The translations under genes and the position numbers were made by a program. 64,000 bases of DNA from the NCBI RefSeq assembly GCF_013373865.1, contig NC_050476.1, positions 9,529,001 to 9,593,000 on the forward strand, given 5' to 3'. Below the pieces are notes generated by a model. It did not search any database, had not been told where the DNA came from, and saw only the letters and a list, made by a program, of their open reading frames with translations. This document shows positions 11,691 through 22,740 of this stretch, in pieces (within the stretch, counting starts at the first letter, position 1; each line of letters begins with the position of its first letter). This DNA comes from Monomorium pharaonis. Lineage: Eukaryota > Arthropoda > Insecta > Hymenoptera > Formicidae.

Positions 11691-13110
11691 AGTTCGACTG
11701 AGAGGAGAAAATTTGAAATTGCGCTCTCGTGTCGGCGGGGAGCGATCTCTCCACCTCGACGGCGCATATGTTTTTGTGCGTCTTATCGTGTTTTCGATTT
11801 AATTACTTTTTGTTAAGTGCTTTTGTTTAGTAAGTGCGGAATTACGAACAAGATCCGGATGAGGCCAAAGAAGATTTTTGTTGTAAATGAGAGAAGTTGT
11901 GAAAAGGGTACCGAGGAAGCGGCTATACGACGGTGTCAGTGGAATCCGGGTCTGTGTATCGCCGGCTGAGTTCCTATCGAAGCCGTTTAGAGGCACAAGG
12001 TGCCACGCCCAGGAAAGAGATCGAAGAATCAAAGGGCCGAAGTCTGGGAGACGCTCCGACTTCATTCCAGAAAAAATTGGCGTACTGCAGGACGCATTCG
12101 AAGGCCTTGGTGTATCCCGACATTCTGTAGCGGACAAGATTGCCGCGGCCTGGCCAGCCGAGGGCGAGTTGTACCGCGAGGCGTAATTTGGAAAGGTGGC
12201 AGCAGGAGACGGCAGAAAGAAGTCCTAGGAAAGCGATAGTAGCGCTAGATCGCTTAATATTCCGCTCAATAAAAGATCAACAGACAAAGAGTTTCCCGAA
12301 AATTACATGGGGTGCGCAAATACCACCGCGAGGATTCAGCGGGATCGCAGCTCTCAAAAATCACTGTTCGGCAAGCCAGCGACACGAGAGATGGCAAGCA
12401 CTGATGATCCCGACTTACGCCTCTTGAAGTAAGCGGACGAGCGACCACCAGCAACCATTTTGTAAGGCCTCCACCCTGGCATATCTCGGTAGGTGAGATC
12501 AGTTCCGGCCATCCTCCTCCACGTCTAATTATCGTGCCGTCTCTCCTTCAGAAAGCTCGGAGTCATATTGGAGTGAGGAGAACAAAGATATTAAGTGTTC
12601 TCAGCCACGTGCGGCGGATCAGCCGGCTCCGAATCTCCTTGGGTATATTTCCTACGTATCGTAATTTTCGCGTCGCGATTGAATGTATCAGTTTCGGTAT
12701 TTCGTGTATATTCGCATGTTTGTGTAAAGAATATCGTGAGCTTGTTCTCGAGTCCGAGATCTTTCCCCTCGTCTGAGCAGCCGCCGACAGTCACTTTGTA
12801 TCATATATCGTAATATAGAAGTATTGTCAAATAATATTTTGTACCGTGTAGATAAAGTCAACTGTTATCGTATTGTACATTGTAACGATTGGAATTATAT
12901 TGAGAACTTTGATATTGCGTATTGTGAAGTACTTTCAAGTCGTATAGAATTATCATATGTTACGGTAAATTCCGAATAATTATCACGTTGCGTCTCAAAG
13001 ACTCTCGAGGAAGCTTACGTATCGGGTTGTAGTGGCGACTTAAATCATCGGAAGTACGAAATAAGAACTGTTGCAACTAACTTGCTATACGAGCTCATCG
13101 CGTATCTAAA
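11691..13110. mobile_element. GC-rich block, unclassified retroelement-like sequence
   Basis: GC content rises sharply at about 11690 and falls away after about 12820. Several overlapping frames of 60-112 codons (for example 11887-12186 and 12140-12427) are Arg/Pro-rich and show no domain I can name. An AATAAA lies at about 12266-12271. Composition and isolation in AT-rich DNA suggest leader, gag or LTR sequence of a retroelement. A degenerate host exon cluster is the alternative. I could not find paired LTRs or a target duplication. Confidence 0.3.
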
Positions 13111-13374
13111 TATACGTACATTAGGATAGCTTTTATTTGGATTATTTTCAAATTTTAATAAGTACACCCCTAAATTAATTCCAAATAATTAAAAAAAAAA
13201 CTTAATTGTTAAGTTTGAAGATGCTGACGACCAAACAAAAAATTCGAGATCAGAATATTTTAAAAGCCCTTAAATAGACAATTATTTTGATACAAATGTC
13301 AATGCAACAAATAATTTTTGAAGGATTTATTCTTGTATATTTGTGAATTTTAAGAACTCTTTTAGTAATTTTGC

Positions 13375-13613
13375 AAGGGAGGGAGGGAAAGAGAGGAAAG
13401 GGAGGGATAAAAGAAGGAATGTAGAGGGAGGAAGAGGAGGGAGATAGAAGGTGAGAGGAAGAGGGGAAAAAGAAAAAGGGAGAGAGGGAAGAGAAAGGGC
13501 GGAGAAAGTGAGATAAAAAGAGAAACAAGAGGGAAAGGGAGAGTGATGGAAGAGAGTAGGAAAGGAAGGAAAGAGAGAAAGAGGAGGAGAGATGAGGGAA
13601 AGAGGAGAAGAGA
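13375..13613 (+). repeat. Polypurine (GGGAGA)n tract
   Basis: About 240 bp of almost uninterrupted G and A on the plus strand, made of GGGAGGGA, GAGAGGAA and AGAAGAG variants. The three overlapping minus-strand frames here (101-158 codons, Ser/Leu/Phe-rich) are artefacts of the polypyrimidine strand. Such tracts can form triplex DNA. Confidence 0.8.
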
Positions 13614-13672
13614 CATAGTCGAACATACGCACGCATAAGAGACTGAGATATTAAAAAGCGCTTTCTTATAAC

Positions 13673-14092
13673 TAGCAAGAGAACCTCGTAAACCCGAAAA
13701 TTCCAATTTTAATAAAACTTGGAATAAATGTAAAAAAGAAAAGTACATAAATTTAGAAATTTTCCGTTTAGACTCTGAAGAGATGAAACCACCTTTCAAA
13801 GGTTTGAAAGCAGTTTGAAAGAAAATTTTTTTTTTCAAATAATAAATAGCATAGTTAAATAGAAGTATTTATGCTGTAAAACTTTTGTATAAAACATTCT
13901 TTGATATTTTGTTTAGTTTATAAGATATATCGAGAAAAAGCAAAAATGTCTTTATCTTTGAAAGGTGGTTTTACCTCTTCAAACTGGAACATCAAAACGG
14001 AAAATTTCTAAATTCATGTATTTACCTCCTTTACATTTTATAAGTTCCATTAAAATCGAAATTTTCAAGTTTGCGAGGTTTCCTTGTAAGTT
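13673..14092. repeat. Foldback MITE, family A, complete copy
   Basis: The left arm (AACCTCGTAAACCCGAAAAT, CTTGGAATAAATGT, TTTAGAAATTTTCCG, ACCACCTTTCAAAGG) is repeated inverted in the right arm, ending AAATTTTCAAGTTTGCGAGG. Related sequence occurs twice at 43735-44290 and once, in the opposite orientation, at 56640-56995, which supports a dispersed family. No coding capacity. Confidence 0.65.
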
Positions 14093-15297
14093 GTATTTTA
14101 AACACATACACACGCATAAACACATTCAGACGCACACACAAAAGAAAAAAAAAAGAACTGGCAAAATATTTGGTTCAGGACCGCCAAGTTTTTGTAGTAA
14201 AATATTTATATATTTAATAAAAAACAAAATTGTGAATGCCAGCCAAAGAATAGAAAAGTAAATGTTCTAGTTCATACAATCATTCATTTTTATAGTTGGC
14301 GCATTTTCTTTATATCATTACTTTTGTAGAAAAAAAATTTAATACTTTGATTTTATAGTATCAAATCTAAGTTGTTTTGTACAAAAATAGATTTTTGAGA
14401 GCGCTTTTTGAGCGCGCGTACACTTGGCGCTTTTTTGTATCTTTTTTTTTAAAGAAAATTTTTCGTGATCTGTTTTGATATGACTACTGAACGTAATTTA
14501 AAACCTAGTTGTCCGAATTTTTCAAACTTGACATCTTTATTACACTCCTTGTACTTTAACATTGCTTGTGTAATTAACAAAACTGAAGCAAACTAAAGAA
14601 TGCAGTAATTCATAATCACATCGTAGAGCACCAAAACTGTCGTTTCCTTTAATTTTGCTGCTGCATTCGCGATATTGGTATTCGTTTCGTCAAAGTTTTC
14701 GCAAAACCCGTTTTTTTTTTGCAGAATAGCTTAATTTTGATGTTCTTTTCAAAAATTTTTTATTCATTTTTCAGAGAAAAACTTCAAAAGTATAAAATAA
14801 CGTACTGGTCTTTTGACTTACAAGACTTTGTTGTTAACCCTGCTTGTTAAAAATATAAAATTTTACTGGCTTCCAGGGTTCGGACAAAGTGTGCTGCTAC
14901 AAAAAGTTCTCGTTAGACTACACTATTAACAATAAATACAAGTATAAATGCAAGCTGCCTCGATCGACAGCCGTTGTAGCGTAACATGGGTGAAACGCAA
15001 GAGTAACTAACTTTAAAAGTAGTTAACTTTAACAATAATATCTCACAACAAAGCAGAATAATTTTTACATATTCATTATACGGTACCTTTCACGCTTAAT
15101 GTTTATTTTCAGTTCATTTAAAAGACGTCACTTGACTAAAAATGACGAATTGTTATCTTCAATTTTGATCACATATCTTTTGAGACTAAAAATGAGCGTC
15201 GAGCGTTAGCATAAAAATGTACGTATATCTTTGTTTCGCCAGTAAATATTTAAAGAAATAAGTTTTTCGTAAAACGACCCAACTGACTATACTTTAT
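14093..15297. other. AT-rich intergenic DNA
   Basis: Short CA-rich patch at 14100-14140 (ACACAYACACGC). A GTACACTTGGCGCTTTTTTG module at about 14418 is an inverted copy of the foldback module seen at 7140-7400. No convincing frame longer than about 98 codons, no RNA gene seen. Confidence 0.4.
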
Positions 15298-15360
15298 TAT
15301 CTTACGACGTTTTGACCTGGAATTTAGGCCCTTCTCAAGTGACAATCTACAAGCGATTCT
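15298..15360 (-). ncRNA. Degenerate hammerhead-like motif at the 5' side of a Penelope-like fragment
   Basis: On the minus strand the stretch reads CTTGAGAAGGGCC, a short loop, CCAGGTC, then AAAACGTCGTAAG. Penelope-like elements commonly carry a hammerhead of the form CTGANGA, stem II, GAAAC, GTC. Here the first core is altered (CTTGAGA), stem II can still pair in part (GGCC with GGTC) and GAAAC has become AAAAC. It is probably inactive. It lies just upstream of, and antisense to, the RT fragment. Confidence 0.4.
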
Positions 15361-15426
15361 ATAATAAAGACAACGGATGACGTTTACAATAAATAAAAAG
15401 TAACATACAATAAATAAAAAATTATC

Positions 15427-16220
15427 ATGGACAAATTTGATTATACAACACGCATGAAAGAGCTTCTTAATGATGAATTAACATATAAACACATAAATAG
15501 AGACCCCATTAAATCTATAACATCTAAATTAAATCAACTATTGAAATGCTGATTTGACGGAAACATCATTGATTATTATACGTATAAGCATCTAAACTAC
15601 ATGAATGGCAATCTCCCCCAATATTATGGACTGCCAAAGATGCGCAAAGATGGCTACCCATTACGCATCATAGTTTCAAATAGAGGGAGCCCATTATATT
15701 ATATTGCGGGCTTCCTCCATGACATAATCTTTAAAACAGTTCTTAAACCAAGATCATACATTAAAAATAGTTGAACTCTAGTTAAAAATATCAAAAATAT
15801 AAGTATCTGTCCTAAAAAAAAAATATCTTTGGACATTATAGCTCCCTTTACCAACGTCGCCAAAGAGTTAATTATAGATAATATTGTAAAACAATGGCCA
15901 CATATTTCTGAGTCCACAAAATTAAACCTCAAACAATTTATTAACACCATAAAATTAATCTTGGAGTCTACTTATTTCTGTTTCAATGGTTGTTTTTACA
16001 AGCAAATCTTTGGCAGTCCCATGGGTTTCCCTCTATTTCCAATTTTAGCAGATATGGTTGTGAATAATCTAAAAACAAAATGTTTACAATTACTAGATTA
16101 CAAATTACCGTTATTTTATCGTTGTGGACGACATTTTAGCGATTGTACCGAAAAAAATTAATGAAGTGCTTACAATCTTTAATGGTTATCACCCCAGATT
16201 GTAATTCACCCATGAATTGC
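15427..16220 (+). pseudogene. Penelope-like element reverse transcriptase fragment
   Basis: Translation shows family blocks in order: YYGLPKMRKDGYPLRIIVS, GSPLYYIAGFLHDIIFK, PRSYIKNS, SLDIIAPFTNVAKELI, FCFNGCFYKQIFGSPMGFPL, FPILADMVV and, after a frameshift near 16120, VDDILAIVPKKINEV with the catalytic Asp pair. In-frame stops occur near 15550 and 15772. The Asp at the first catalytic block (SLD) is kept. Penelope-like elements are retroelements that normally pair this RT with a C-terminal GIY-YIG endonuclease; that part is missing here, and BEL/Pao sequence follows directly. Confidence 0.8.
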
Positions 16221-16236
16221 ACCCCGACTTTGCACT

Positions 16237-16725
16237 GCTTTCTAAGGTCGACACTATTCTCGGAGCGGATGTCTAATCCCGTGTCATAAGAAAGTTCAAG
16301 AAGATAAACCTAATACTATTCTGCTAACTACCTTCGGCTGAGTGCTGACCGGAGCCGTCAAGACCGGGGTTCCTCCAAGTAACTGATTTCGTATCTCGGT
16401 TATTCACACGCGAGGCAAGGATGACATCGCTCAAACCTTTCAGCACTTCTAAGAGATCGAGAAAATTTCTTCAGCGCGAACTCTTTCTCTCGCAAAGGAG
16501 GAGGCGGAGGAACATTTCAAAGAGACTCATCGACGAGACCATACCAAGAGATATGTCGTGGGGCTCTCTCGCGGCCACAGCGGTCTTGAGAAGCCCTCGA
16601 CCGTTCTCTCAATGCTGCTCAACTCGGAGAGAAACGTAGCCAAACAGCTTGTACTAAAAAAGAAATATAACGACTTCATGACCGAGTATCTTGCGCTCGG
16701 TCAAATAGATCCGGTTCCGAAATAA
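16237..16725 (+). pseudogene. BEL/Pao pol fragment, protease end and protease-RT linker
   Basis: A first block, broken by shifts, reads LGADV-like, FKKIN, TTFGWVLTGAVKTGVPPSN, typical of the end of BEL/Pao proteases. It is followed by an open stretch with LAKEEAEEHFKETHRRD, KRYVVGLSR, RNVAKQLVLKKKYNDFMTEY and LGQIDPVPK, the conserved linker before the reverse transcriptase, ending at a TAA near 16725. RT motifs do not follow. The minus-strand 68-codon frame over 16676-16882 is a shadow. Confidence 0.75.
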
Positions 16726-17301
16726 ACACGTCCTTCCAAACTTCTTCAGGATGCTCTCTTAACAACATTCTATGACATTGAATATGGCATCCAATTTCCG
16801 ACACCTTCCTATTGCGTGCGGTTGTGCTTCCGAGAGTCATAGCGCCGATGAAAAGAACGGACTTGTGTTGTGAGCGAGGCACTCACAACCGATAATAAAT
16901 AAAAAAATATTAAAATTACATTTAAAAAGATATTATTAGAGCTCGCCGAGAAAGACTCATTATCGCGAGGTGTCGAGTAATACATGTGTGCTGCCGACCG
17001 GCCATCGCATCGATCAACGCACCGGGCATCTCGTGGAATTTAGCAAAGTTCAGCTTAGCAACAATTATGCCACCAAAAATGCATATTTGCGTTTTGGCGA
17101 TTATTGCTAAGCTCGCAAATATTTCCTGCGCACCGGATAAGCGCCGAAATGATCAAATATAGTCATGCTGAGGGCCCATTGCCCCACTATTATACCAAAC
17201 CCGCAACACTACTTAAGCAGCCGCCAAAGAGCGGCCTGGGAAACAATCATTAGTCAATCAAGCCAATACATACTGTCCGTGAGATTAGAGTACGAAACTT
17301 A
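16726..17301. other. Unassigned sequence, probably BEL/Pao remnant
   Basis: Moderately GC-rich from 16726 to 16900 and 16940 to 17290, with no clear frame. The position between BEL/Pao pol fragments suggests decayed element DNA, perhaps the left part of the LTR-like block that resumes at 18379. Not proven. Confidence 0.3.
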
Positions 17302-18375
17302 CAAGGAGACCTTACGGGTCATGGGTCATTGATTTTTTTCATACTTATAGGATTTGAAGATCAGTATCCGGACTTCAATTTCCTAAAGCAGTACAATGCG
17401 CTTCTCAAAAATACTCGAGAAAATCGATTTTGAAGATTTCCGATATCTTTAAGTACAAAAAATTTTGACGTATTGTTAGAGCAGCTTGTAGCCGAGCGCA
17501 CAGAGCTCTAGTTTCGTAAGCGCGGAGTTGATGGTTCGATTCTCGCTGGTCCCAATTTTTTTTTAATAAGTCAATGCAGTTTTTTTTTAATTGTATATTT
17601 TAACATTTATCAAATTGAAATGCTAATTAATTATTAAATATTTACTTATTTTTTAAATAAAAATTAACATCCCTTTATTTTTATTTAACGGTAAAGTACG
17701 AATAGCACAGCATCTGCTCTCTCGGAACCCTTACTTCTCTCACTTTTTGCAAGGCTGTTCTTTGTTCACGACTAGATGCGAAAGAATGGGAATCGACCAG
17801 GATCGACTTACAATAAACTCGACTTGTAAACTCCGACTAACGTGTTAAAGATACAGCGTAAAATGTAAGCAATAAAATAACTGAATATTATTTGTACATA
17901 TTATTTTTGCATTTAACAATAAAACGTTTTCCATTTTTGTACCAAATTTAAATTTATTATAAATATTCGCATTTTCAAGCAAGTGGCAATTAAAAATAAA
18001 AAGTTGTTAATTTTTATTTAAAAAATAACGAATAAATATTTAATAATTAATTAGCATTTCAATTTGATAAATGTTAAGATATACAATTAAAAAAAAACTG
18101 CATTGACTTATTAAAAAAAAATTGGGACCAGCGAGAATCGAACCAGCAACTCCGCGCTTACGAAACTAGAGCTCTGTGCGCTCGGCTACGAGCGGCTCTG
18201 ACAATAGGTCAAAATTTTCTGTACTTAAAGATATCGGAAATCTTCAAAATCGATTTTCTCAAGTATTTTTGAGAAGCGCATCGTACTGCTTTAGGAAATT
18301 GATGTCCGGGTACTGATCTTTAAATCTTATAAGTATGAAAAAAATCGATGACCTATGACCCGTAAGGTCCCCTTG
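17302..18375. mobile_element. 1074-bp long-TIR DNA element with tRNA-like boxes in both arms
   Basis: The ends are CAAGGNGACCTTACGGGTCA and its inverse, flanked by TTA on both sides (17299-17301 and 18376-18378). The arms are about 370 bp each and well conserved. Each arm holds a pol III-type A box (TAGCCGAGCGC, 17489-17499 and inverted 18179-18188) and B box (GGTTCGATTCT, 17533-17543 and inverted 18134-18144), with a tRNA-like 3' part. Unique DNA of about 330 bp lies in the centre and encodes nothing obvious. The 3-bp TTA would fit PIF/Harbinger; a TA target (mariner) cannot be excluded. Confidence 0.7.
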
Positions 18376-18378
18376 TTA

Positions 18379-18645
18379 GAGTTTGGGACTTAATCACAGC
18401 GAATCTCGAGCAAGCGAATATACAGCGCGCTATCTCAGAGCCGCGCGCCGTATCTAATCACCTCTGTGTAATACGACGCAGCACCTTCGCTGACTGCAAG
18501 TATAAAAACTACAGTGTACCATAAGGGAAATAAACATTTTATTAATTATCAAAAAAGTGTGTCAGTGACTCGAGAACCCTGCCAGCGTAACCCTCCTTTC
18601 TCGAGTTCCCACTCCTAAAGCAGAAACGAACCCGACAAAATTATT
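18379..18645 (+). mobile_element. LTR-like segment (BEL/Pao candidate)
   Basis: This GC-rich block contains a TATA box (AAGTATAAAAACTACAG near 18500), an AATAAA signal at about 18530 and an ACA-ended 3' part (CGAACCCGACA). It is placed immediately before BEL/Pao pol sequence. Its 5' part was probably split off by the long-TIR element at 17302-18375. No second copy is seen in the window, so the assignment rests on architecture only. Confidence 0.4.
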
Positions 18646-18685
18646 TATTGCACCGCAAGGTACAACAGTCGTGCAGCGCGTTTGT

Positions 18686-20440
18686 TTGACTCGTTCGAAT
18701 GGGTGGCTCCTTGTCTGATATTTACAAATATCTTCTTACAGAATCTTTGGCTGGCAGGCCATGGCTGGGACGAGATGCTTGAACGCTCCGAGCGAGTGAA
18801 GCTGCACGGTTTTTCGGACGCACCGGAGAAGGCTTACGCTGCTGCGATCTATTTGCGGTTAGCAAACAGAACCGAACTCACCCAGCCTAAACTTCTAGTG
18901 GCATCCACCAAGGTCGCCCCTTGCAAACTCCAAGTATGCCACGGCTAGAACAGTGTGGAATTCTTCTCCTCGCGCGCCTTCTAGAACAAGTCGCGTGTGG
19001 TCTTCAATTGTAATCACCGTCCACTTTGCGTGGACGGACTCTCGTGTTGTCCTTAACTGGATACGCTCTCAGGTGGATACCCTTCGTGGTCCGTGTGGGA
19101 GCTATCCAGGATCTACTTTCAGCGTCGCTGAGTCCATGTCCGGACAACTATCAACCCGGCAGATCTGGCGATTCGTGGCATAACTCCGAAACAGCTGATC
19201 AAGTCCAAGTTGTGGTAATTTGGTCCGTCCTGACTTAACAAGAGCGCTTTTAAAAGAACCGCGGAGCCGGTGAAAGCGACCCAGCAAAGAGGAAGACATC
19301 GCGTCATGAGGCATAGGTCCCTGTAGACAACAAACTGGTGCAACGCTTCTCCTCTTTCACGCGACTGATCCGCATTACGGCACTCTATTGCAGATTCTTT
19401 CAGAAGACTCGCGCATGGAAACATCGTCGCAGGAAATTCATCTCGGCCGAAAAGATCACCGAGACCACGACGCGATCCGAGTAGTGCAACGACAGGCCTT
19501 TGCTGTAGAACTTGCACGTTTGGAGGAGGAAAGACCAGCTCCTTCTCGGTCTTTCCTTAGGGGTCTTTTCTCCGTTTTTAAATAACCTAGAAATCCCCAG
19601 AGAGGCCGATTACTGGTGGACTACGACGGGATCTCACGTTCTGCCGTATGCATCACATCTTTCCAAACTGCTGGTGCATTCAATACGCTCTTGCGGCTAC
19701 CTTGTATGGATGGCCTCGCCTTGCGCAGTTTCCTGCGACGCCGGACGTCCGGTTCCGCGGACTAGATTCTCAACGACGAATCTTTAATCTGTAGAGTGGC
19801 TTACAGTTGCGTGCATTACACTCACTTCCGCGCTGGAGATGGTCGCCAACAAATAGAGCAGTTTCTGCCGGAAAGGCTACGGCTGGCACGGTCCTTCCTG
19901 TCGCCTGAGGTGGACTATGCTGGACCCATTCGACTCCATTTTTAGTTCATTTAGAAGTAGTTCCGATTTCTCAATAGAAATTTTCGGAGGAAACTACGGA
20001 CAATGTTTCAAGCGGCCTCGGATTTTTATAAGGAGGTCGGCGAACACCTTGCAAAGACACCACTTGGCTCCATCCTTGGTTCCATCCTTCCGCACGCTCC
20101 GCACTTTGAGGACCTCTGGGAGACAGGCATTCGGTTCACCAAGTTTCACATATGACATATCATAGGGAATCTAATTTTCACCTATAAAGAACTTGCCACG
20201 CCGTTGTGCCAAGTGGAGGCGTGCCTCAACTCTCGGCCACTGCGGCAAGAAAGTCTCGATCCAGCAGCGTAAATTCCGGGACATTTCCTGCTGGGTGAGC
20301 TGACAATAACGATTCCAAAACTCGACCAATCTTCGGACGCAATCACGCATCTACAAACACGGTGGCATTTCATCTCCGCCATGCGCCAATGGACAGCCAA
20401 ATGACTCCATCGACTCCAGCAGGCCACCAAGTAAACAAAG
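18686..20440 (+). pseudogene. BEL/Pao pol fragment, RNase H to integrase, many frameshifts
   Basis: Reading across frames gives LHGFSDAPEKAYAAAIYLR (RNase H start), KLLVASTKVAPCK, CGILLLARLLEQ, AWTDSRVVLNWIRSQ, then integrase-side blocks: QRQAFAVELARLEEERPAPS, SHVLPYASHLSKLLVHSIR, SPEVDYAGPI and, near the end, EACLNSRPL and PGHFLLGELT. The order matches BEL/Pao pol. At least six shifts or stops separate the pieces (frames at 18682-18948, 18953-19183, 19388-19585, 19512-19787 and 19917-20165 are parts of it). It is not functional. Confidence 0.75.
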
Positions 20441-21594
20441 AATCATCCAAACTTTCAAATTGGTAATCTCGTCCTACTCAAGGACGAGCTTTTTCCTCCA
20501 GCAAAATAAGCAATAAGCAAAGTTACGGAAGTCTACTCTGGCTCGAACGGGCATGTGCACGTTACTTCCGTGCGCACCGCGTCGGAACTCATTCGCCTGA
20601 CTACAAAATTGTGGCTCCTGCTGGTTCCATCCGTAGAACCAAAAAGCGAGTAAAACTTTAAAACAGCGATTTGCTTTGTTATATGTGTTTAGAGATGATT
20701 CATGCTATGTATAATTTTGTTACCGCCGCGTCCCGCGTTATACCGCGCATGACCCAAGATTAAGTGTGCACAGCGAACGGCTGCACTTTTCTTCTACGTA
20801 TTTCGTCACTCGGACAAGGCGGCATGTTCGCGACATTTTACACAGCGATTATTACACCAACAATTCTGCTCTCTTTTCCTCTGGCCGCGTCGCTTTCTAC
20901 AACCATTTGGTAAGCCGCGGACCGTGGAGAAAGAGAGAAAATTTCGGTAAGAGCGAGGCGTCGGAAGAGCAATTGCGCACTTCACGTACGCGTCTTGCTA
21001 CGAAAAAATCAGGGTTTTCTTTCAAATAACTATGCGGCCTTCCAGCAGTTACTTCGATTAATCTTTGCTTTGTGCTCCTGTAACTTTGATTGCTTCGTGC
21101 GCTTGCACTTGTATTTGCAATTTACAAAGAGTATAATCCTAATTTTTTAGCTTAAAATATTAAAAATTAAGGAAGTTATGATTTTTCAAGCAAATGTAAT
21201 TTAAAATAAAACTTTTGTTTTCAACTTTTTTCAAATAAAAATAATTAAAATATTAATTTTTTATAATTAAAATATATTTTTCTATGTTTGATCTTTATTT
21301 CAGAATTTTTTCAGAAATTTTGTACACTTAGTTCTTAAACTGCAGCTCATCAAAAATTGCGTTGAGTCACGGTGTAATAGTCTCGTTCAAAAAAAGAGGT
21401 GCAACAACAACCTAGGATTAATATAAAGAAAATTTTTCTTTATTTTGACGATTTAACGATACTTTCAAAATAATCGTAAAACGTTCAAAGGTGTCCACAT
21501 TTTCTTTAAGTTAAAAGTACCCTTAAATTACGTGCAATGTTTTGCAGAACTTAAAATTTTTTTCCATACGTCCTAGAAATTAAAATATTACCTT
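20441..21594. other. Unassigned, GC-richer to 21030, then AT-rich
   Basis: 20441-21030 may be the decayed 3' part of the BEL/Pao element; the 87-codon frame at 20766-21029 has no recognisable domain. 21031-21594 is AT-rich without features. Confidence 0.3.
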
Positions 21595-22200
21595 TTTTTC
21601 TGTGCGGCAATCGTTAACCGAGGTGTAAACAATTAAAAAAATCACTTTAAAAATAAAAATTCCAGATTTTCTTTTGTTTCTAAAACATGGCACTACTTCA
21701 TAATTAATCATGAGATTTTATTATACCGCCGGTACTAGCATTAAGGTATACCACGAAGAGGTAGCATGATCCGATTTAAGCTTGTTTTGTCATATTAGCG
21801 TCACTATATAACGCAGGCTAAACAAATAATAGCATAAATAATTACTCAAATTTGTCTGTTCGTTATTTTTCTACCTAAAAAAATATAGAAAAATGTGACT
21901 CCGCAACTTCCGAAACTTTCCGTCCTTCCTGCAGCATTTAAAAACTCCCAATGTATTTTCTAATTCATGTGTTTCTTGTTTTTGTTTTTTCTCTTTTTTT
22001 TTACAAACCGTAAATCCGATTGTGCCATTTCTTTATGGTATGCTTTGAGTAATGCTAATGCCGACAGTATAATAAAGATCCCATCATAAAATAATGCCCA
22101 TGTATCAAAAGTAAAAAAAAACCTAAAATTTTTATATTTAAGGTGATTTTTTCTTTAATCATTCACACCTCGATCAACAAACGCCATACAAAAAAAAAAG
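21595..22200. repeat. Diverged inverted-repeat element
   Basis: A left arm with GTTAACCGAGGTGTAAACAA, AAAAATCACTTTAAAAATAA at about 21595-21680 is found inverted at about 22125-22200 (TAAGGTGATTTTTTC, ATTCACACCTCGATCAAC). The loop contains no gene. Probably an old MITE; ends not fixed. Confidence 0.45.
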
Positions 22201-22339
22201 CATATTTCAGTTCTAAAACACAAAAAAATTATGAGTTTCGCAAAACACATAATTTAAGGGCTGTGGTGCAAGTTTTCAGCCGCCACGAACACGACTCTCG
22301 TCTTATGGCACCTAGAAAAAAGAAATAAAAAAGCTGGCT

Positions 22340-22740
22340 CTCTCATGGTTTGTAACTGTGGAGAAATCAAATTGTCCATGGTTTTCTCCAGCAGTGGTAA
22401 AAAAAAAGATAATACGATAAGATTCTGTGTCAATTATCGGAGACTCAATGCTATCTATAAAAGATTTTTATTCGCTGCCAAGAATTAATAATGTTCTGGA
22501 TTGTTTAACGTGGTTCTGTACTATTTAATTTAAAAAACGGATTGGTAGATAACCTTACATCCTAAGGATCGCGAAAAAACTGCTTCTATTGGTAATGATT
22601 TGTAGCAAGTCAGTTATGCCTTTTGGTCTTTGCAACGCCCCAGCTACATTTAAACGTTTAATGGAAAAAGTATTAAAAGGATTAATTTCGAGAATTTGTT
22701 TTGTATATTTATATGATGTAATTGTGCACCACTGTTTAAT
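22340..22740 (+). pseudogene. Ty3/Gypsy reverse transcriptase relic
   Basis: Blocks in order across frames are SPAVVKKKDNTIRFCVNYRR (RT start), LNAI, LHPKDREKTA, MPFGLCNAPATFKRLMEKVL and the active-site block FVYLYDVIV. The usual YLDD has become YLYD, so one catalytic Asp is lost, and there are several shifts and stops. Flanking LTRs or other pol domains are not seen. Confidence 0.8.

Noticed and set aside
13362..13838. 158-codon Ser/Leu/Phe-rich minus frame resembling a membrane protein
   Set aside because: It reads the complement of the polypurine tract; hydrophobic Leu/Phe/Ser content is a composition effect.
17481..17552. Functional tRNA gene (also its inverted copy near 18119-18190)
   Set aside because: A and B boxes are present, but the T stem has mismatches and the 5' acceptor strand does not pair with the 3' GGTCCC end.
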